This document shows, in pieces, positions 54,801 through 64,000 of a DNA stretch of 64,000 bases. Within the stretch, counting starts at the first letter, position 1, and each line of letters begins with the position of its first letter. Source of the DNA: Xiphias gladius (lineage: Eukaryota; Chordata; Actinopteri; Istiophoriformes; Xiphiidae); assembly GCF_016859285.1 (NCBI RefSeq), contig NC_053402.1, positions 20,438,556 through 20,502,555 on the forward strand, given 5' to 3'. The translations under genes and the position numbers were made by a program. A model generated the notes under the pieces. It did no database searches and was not told the origin of the DNA. It saw only the letters and a list, made by a program, of their open reading frames with translations.

Positions 54801-57800
54801 ACCAGTTTGTGGGATCAAAACAAACAAAACAGCATTGTTTACTGTGGCTCATTACAGAAACAAAACCGCTTTGATTACGCTCATGTGTGGCAAGTGTCTT
54901 TGTCAGTCTTTTATAGGCCTCAACTGTGTGGTATGTGTTTTTTTTGTCTCCAGAAAGCCGGGCGGGGCATTTGGCTCCTCGCGCTGCTGAAGCTCTGCCC
55001 CGTCCCCTTGGCTAAGTTCCTGGTCTACAGCGGCCTGCCCAAACGTCTGTCCTTCTTCTTCAAGATGGCCTCCCGCAGCCTGACGGAGGTGGTCAATGAA
55101 CTGACGGAGAACAAAGACCTCCGGGCGGTGTTCGCCTACATCTTTGGCACCTACGGTAGGCCAGGCGGCAGGTCTGTTGGGGTCATCCGGGCGTCTCTCT
55201 TGACTCTGCCGCTCACAGGTTTCGTTTCCTTCTCCGATCTGCAGGCAACATGCCGAAAGATGCCAGTTTTTCGATGCACAGCTTGCTGGTCACTCACTAC
55301 CTAAACGGCGCCTGGTACCCGAAAGGTGGAGCCAGTCAAATCGCCTACCACATGATCCCCATCATTGAGGAGGCCGGTGGTGCTGTTCTAGTTCGAGCCC
55401 CAGTTAACCGGATCTTGTTCAATGATGCCAAGGAAGCCTATGGTGGGTGTGATCCCTGTGTTTTTCTTCCTTCCTCTTTACACACAATCACAGCACACAG
55501 CTCCCACAGAGAGGAGATTCACTTTTTTTTTTTTTGTTTGTTTGTTTGTTTGTTTTTTTATGGTTTCAGGTGTGAGCGTCATGAAAGGTCAAGAGGAAAT
55601 CCACATCCGTGCCCCTATGGTCATCTCCAATGCTGGAATCTTCAACACCTACCAGCAGCTGCTGCCCAAAGAGCTCCAGACCATGCCAGGTTAGGAAGGA
55701 ATTACTGCTGCATCAAATAATTATTTCAGTCCTTTTTTTTTCTTCTTTTTTTTTTTTTTTTTTCCAATTAATCCCTAAATGCTTCGTTTATAAAATAGTC
55801 AGTAATCAAAATAGTGAAAAATGCCCATCAGATTTTTCCCAAAAGCCCAGGGTCACAACTTTTAATTGCTTGTTTTGTCCCACCAATGGTCCAAAACCCG
55901 AACACTTTCATGTTACAGTCATAGAAAACAGAGAAAAAACAAAGTTGGAACAAGAGAATGTTTGGCAGTTTTTTTCCTTGACCGCTCAGTTAATTGATTT
56001 TTTTTTTTTTTTTTTTAAATAAAAAATAGAATAACTTGTCAATTAACTAGTAAGTGGACCTTTGGGCTTAGATTCTCTTTACCATATCAGTCATTGATTG
56101 ACTGATTGTTTCAGCATTAGGAGGAATCACTAATGGCGTTTAAAGGGGGAAAACACATGTTCAGACTTATAAGATTATTTTTATTTATTTATTTTTTTTT
56201 AAGCGGCTTTTGTGGGTGAGCTGTCTATAAAGTTGTCCTACGTGTTGTGGCACTGCTTTGCCCTGCAGCCATCCAGCAGCAGCTCAGTATGATGAAGAAC
56301 GGTGAAGGTGGACTGAGTGTTTTCCTGGGCCTAACCGGAACCAAGGAGGAGCTGGGCCTGAAAGCAGACAACTACTGGATCTTTGTTGAGAACAACTTTG
56401 ATGAACTGTATGTTGTGTTGAATCCTGGCATCTGTTGCCCGTTACAATTCCCTAATGAGTTATGTCCAAATATAGGCTCGCTATTTAATTTGTCCACTTA
56501 GCCTCAAGATCATTTTAATACAATAGAACGGTGTCTAAAAGAAGCACGAGGATCCACAGGGATTGTGGAGATTTTAGCCAAAGCAGAAACACACTGAATG
56601 TTCAAAACATTCATGTGGACTGACCAGTTAAATCCAGGTGGAAGATGTGAGTTCCTATTGCAAAAGTCAGTGCTTCCATGCTTTTAAGAATTGTGCGGTC
56701 ACTGTTAGTAGTTTTTGGTTTGGTATTTTAAGTGAAGATATTTGAAATATTTGCTGTGGTTCGGCTTTTTTTTGTGCATGTGCGAATTTACCGAATCGTT
56801 CACAGGGTGGAGAACTATCTGAAGGGAAAGAGGGAAGAGTCTGCTAAAAATGTACCTCTGCTGTTCGTTGCCTCTCCCTCGGCTAAAGATCCAACCTGGG
56901 AGGAAAGATCACCAGGTACAGAAACATGAGATGCAGTATGTCAGTATGCAAAGCTTAACTCATGCAGGAGTTTCTCTGTACAAGCCAGAATAATGGTTAT
57001 CTGTGTGTGGAGTGTACAGAGACCGTTGTCTGTATTGTCCTGTTGTTGTTTGTTTTTTGCTTCTTAAATTTAACTCCAACCCTCTGATTTTTTTTTTTTT
57101 TTTTTTTTTTTTTTCTTCCCCCTCTTCACACTAGGCAAGTCCACCTTGAGCCTTGTCAGCTTTGCCAACTACGAGTGGTTCGAGGAGTGGAAGGACGACA
57201 AGGTGACCAACCGAGGGGCGGACTACAAAGAGCTGAAACAGGCCTTCATCGACTCTATCGTGGAGGTGGTCATGGACGTCTTCCCCAAGATAACCAGAGA
57301 CAAGGTAAAGATTCTGAGTCCGTCTGCTGCCTAACATGGCAAAATGAATCCACGTGCTGTGGTCAGTAACTCTAGTCATAGTTAACTAATCTACAATGGA
57401 GAAGAAATTGGGTCTCCATTGTCAAAACGAGGCCTGCTTCTACTCCTTAGCTTGTTCGTGCTATTTTTGCCAATGCATAACTATGCACTGTACATGTATG
57501 CATCTTCTCAGTGTCTACGTGCTTTGGATATTGTAGTAAATCATGGCGCGCTCAGTTTTACCGACCTCCTCTGTGTAAATCCATTCATCAGAAATGCATG
57601 AACAGCTACGCCCTTCATTTTCCCCCCAGACTCATTTTCTTTCACAAGTTCCCAAAGTCTACGCAGAACTCAGTAAAATATATTAGACAGTATGTGCTGT
57701 AATCTTCTGCCAATTGAGTTCACTCTGACTTTAAATCATTGCTGCAGAAACTGGCTGACAATGTTTTGGATATTTTAGAAGGTAGTGTGTTAATTTAAGT

Positions 57801-58596
57801 AATTGTTTGATTAGTATTAGATTAGTCTCAGTTATTGTAAGAGGTTAGAAAGTCTTTTGTTTTTTTTGTTGTTTTTTTTTAAGGTGCATCTTGTTTCCAG
57901 GATGCAACCTATTTTTTATACAATTGTAAGCATTCTTATTCATGATTTTATTATCAGATTTTTTTTTTTTTTCATTTTGATTTTGCGGCTTATTTTGTGT
58001 TGTTTTACATCCTTTGTAACTCATTATTGAGACTAAGATACAAAACACAGATTTTTATGGCTTCCTGATTAAATGAAAAAAAATATTAGAAAAAAATTAT
58101 TTAAAAAAAATTAATAAATAATTAAAAAAAAAAGATAAAATGATATAAATGTGTCTATTTTTGTGTTTGTGTAGATTGAGTACATTGATGCAGGAACCCC
58201 CATCACAAACACACACTACATTGGAGCCCCCAAAGGTGAAATCTACGGAGCGGACCATGGCGTCGCCCGGTTCAGCCCTGAACTCAACGCTACAGTGAGA
58301 CCTCAGACTCCACTGAAGAACCTCTATCTGACAGGTCAGTCCGTCCACAGTATGCAGCATGATTTCATCCAGAGGTCGCCTGTATTTGCCGACAGGGACT
58401 ACGCAGCACGAACTAACTTTGGTACACTTGGTGTGTTTGTGTTACAGGCCAGGATGTGTTTGTGTGCGGCTTTGCCGGCGCTCTCGCTGGAGCTCTCAGC
58501 TGCGGCTCGGTCATCCTCAACCGCAACCTCCACCTGGATGCCATCGCCCTGGCAAAGAAAACAAAATTTGTTAACGCCAAATTGAAGGGGGAGTAA
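51802..58596 (+). CDS. retsat: All-trans-retinol 13,14-reductase (retinol saturase; 11 coding exons, 610 aa)
   Basis: The enzyme saturates the 13-14 double bond of all-trans-retinol to give 13,14-dihydroretinol at the endoplasmic reticulum; fish homologues can differ in bond preference. Coding exons: 51802-51961, 53217-53399, 53642-53883, 54954-55155, 55245-55442, 55570-55689, 56269-56407, 56806-56915, 57135-57304, 58175-58334, 58448-58596. The product is 610 aa, as in human. The N-terminus (about residues 1-21, [17 protein letters not shown]) is a hydrophobic signal/anchor. A Rossmann dinucleotide site follows: GSGIGG at 70-75 with the acidic strand end LVLEQH (E93), then AGGCCHTF. Conserved later blocks are [41 protein letters not shown] and [17 protein letters not shown], the last being the C-terminal FAD-contact region. 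All joins keep frame and no damage is seen. Confidence 0.95.
52490..52705 (-). repeat. Partial interspersed repeat R1, minus orientation
   Basis: Carries TTTGGACTGTTGGTCACATG, AAACAAGTAATGTCC, TTAATCGATTTGATTAAAAA and AATAATGAAAATAATAAGTTG, the reversed 5' half of R1. It lies in retsat intron 1. Confidence 0.6.
55722..56090 (+). repeat. Degraded interspersed repeat R1, plus orientation
   Basis: Recognisable words are AAAATAGTGAAAAATGCCCA, CCCAAAAGCCCAGGGTCAC, TTGCTTGTTTTGTCCCACCA and GGTCCAAAACCCGAACAC, with T runs added at both ends. It occupies most of retsat intron 6. Confidence 0.65.
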
Positions 58597-58744
58597 CTCT
58601 CTGCCAATATTCAGCCGAGGGACTGTTATATACTGTAATTAACCATTAAGCTGGTCTCGCAACAAACTCGCACAAACAAAAAATCCTTGTGTAAGGAGGG
58701 AAGACTCTCAGGTTCCATCTAACAAGATGAATCGTTAATGCCAA

Positions 58745-58750
58745 AATAAA
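58745..58750 (+). terminator. retsat poly(A) signal AATAAA
   Basis: First AATAAA after the stop, about 150 nt downstream. A second at 59155-59160 could give a longer 3' UTR. Confidence 0.5.
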
Positions 58751-60187
58751 GTGGAAAGCTTAATTTTCCACGCCGACTCATACCAAAACTAAACTTAGCT
58801 TCTGCTTTGACTTGTACACACCCAGAGTAATTCACGTTTGACTACTTCAGTTTTGTTAAACTGTGAATAACAGAACACTTCAGATGTTATATGTCTGAGT
58901 AATGAAGCTGCTGAGCTCTGTCAACTTGCACTTATCAAATCAACATAACATGACCTCATGCAAATACTTTTGTAAATCATTCAACTGTGTTGAAATTCAT
59001 ACACAAGTTGCCGTGTTGCTTATTTTTTTTTGTGTGTTTGGGTTGTTTTTTTTTTTTTTTCTCAAAACTACCAACTCTGTGCCTAATTATGCCATCTGTT
59101 TGGTTTGCAGTTTTTACAAGGGATTTCTCCCTATTGATACTAAAGGGTACAAACAATAAATTTGATTCGTTCTCAGGTGTACTATGTATATTTATCATGA
59201 TTTTTTCACAACTGTTAAAAATAATCTTTCTCCTCTTACTTTGTTGGTTGATGATTCACCCTTCACGTTGTTGTTGTTGTTGTTGTTGTTGTAAGGGTAA
59301 CACCCACCAATATAAGCAGCAATAACCAAATATATTTGTTTACACTTACAAATTGTTTGACTTTAAAAGATCATATATGAACCTAAAATTACTTTGGTAG
59401 TAATTACTAAAATGTAAACTCAATATTTGTAAGCTAATTTGGAGTTTTACTACTTATTGGTATCACTTATTTATTGTTTTTTGTTTTTTTTTTTTTGTTC
59501 AGAGTGAAATCCTGCATGCTGTTTTCTCAGTTAAATGCCCGGAAAACCACCCGCTTTCCCTGCCATAACATTTTTGTGTTTGTTTATATATTTTGTTATT
59601 GCGCACTGGACACTCTGCAAATTACACGTCTTACCTGCACCTGAACGCAGCATGCGGCGGGGAGGACGCGCAAGAGGAGCGGGCTCACCGAAAAATGTAA
59701 AAGGGGGGGAAAAAAAAAAAAAAAAGAGAGAGCTTTCTGATTAGTTGGCGAGTAAAAAGGGGTGTGATTTGTTTTTTGTTTTTTTTTCTTTCCTCATAAT
59801 TTTCTCCTACCGGACGGCAGTTGTGCAGCGACGCCCCCCCCCTCCCGGCGGCGGCGGCATGGAGGGCAAAGTGCGCAAACAGATACTGAACCGGCGAGGC
59901 CGAAACGCAACACGTTAACTGCGTCAAAACAATGTTACGACGAGTGGTTTTTGGCGGCTGTGCCCCCGTGACGGGTGACGATTAGCCGGCTAGCCAACCC
60001 GCGAACCTCAGCTCACTTAAAAGCCCGGTTGGCTAGCTTACTTACCCTGATTTTTTTTTTTAACTCGACGGCAGGTAAAAACGACATATTTAGCCGTCGT
60101 CGTCCTAAAGTGGAGGGTTTTTTTTTTTTTTGTTTAGTTTTTTTTCAGGAAGGCTCGGGGGTTAATTTACCCTCGCTCCGGGAGACG
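58751..60187. other. retsat-cdk21 intergenic region and cdk21 5' UTR
   Basis: A (GTT)n repeat lies at 59267-59292. From about 59640 the sequence becomes GC-richer with CpG-containing words, consistent with the promoter and 5' UTR of the kinase gene. No other gene was recognised. Confidence 0.55.
59267..59292. repeat. (GTT)n microsatellite
   Basis: Pure GTT trinucleotide run of about 8.5 units. Confidence 0.9.

Positions 60188-64000
<3,813 letters not shown>

Noticed and set aside
59975-60187. Upstream in-frame ATG extending cdk21 by about 71 codons
   Set aside because: The added part is T-run and low-complexity sequence. CDK4/6 proteins start close to the glycine loop, as the ATG at 60188 does.

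Overview
The window is nuclear DNA from a ray-finned (teleost) fish, probably a percomorph-like species with a compact genome. The evidence is six vertebrate genes with GT-AG introns, long AT-rich introns, many CA/GT microsatellites, and several interspersed repeats recognisable as common teleost families. No bacterial, viral or plasmid features are visible. The gene order arhgap23 - hexim1 - plcd3 - nmt1 - retsat - cdk21 resembles human chromosome 17q (ARHGAP23, HEXIM1, PLCD3, NMT1) joined to retsat and a fish CDK4/6-like kinase.

Layout. 1-4863 (+): the last three coding exons of arhgap23 (Rho GTPase-activating protein), 3' UTR to about 5.94 kb or 7.5 kb. 8778-9899 (-): intronless hexim1 (P-TEFb inhibitor), converging on arhgap23, with a TATA/CCAAT-type promoter at 10.26-10.54 kb. 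10.55-14.5 kb: intergenic. 14509-37186 (+): plcd3, 15 coding exons, 790 aa, with two very long 5' introns (9.0 and 6.1 kb) that hold most of the repeats, and one AT-AC minor-spliceosome (U12) intron. 41202-48625 (+): nmt1, 12 coding exons, 485 aa, with one GC-AG intron. 51802-58596 (+): retsat, 11 coding exons, 610 aa. 60188-64000 (+): the first six coding exons of a CDK4/6-family kinase, best matched to fish cdk21, cut by the window end.

The genes do not form an operon or pathway. They are independent vertebrate genes: Rho signalling, transcription elongation control, phosphoinositide signalling, protein N-myristoylation, retinoid metabolism and cell-cycle control. Exon models were built by hand by following reading frame, splice dinucleotides and remembered family conservation. 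Every internal boundary listed keeps frame. UTR ends and promoters are less certain.

The most notable observations are the U12 AT-AC intron in plcd3, the GC-AG intron in nmt1, at least six copies of one teleost repeat family (two as an inverted pair, one nested inside another repeat), a foldback element with about 75-bp inverted arms, and the divergent cyclin-binding helix of the CDK4/6-like kinase. I found no clearly new biological system.
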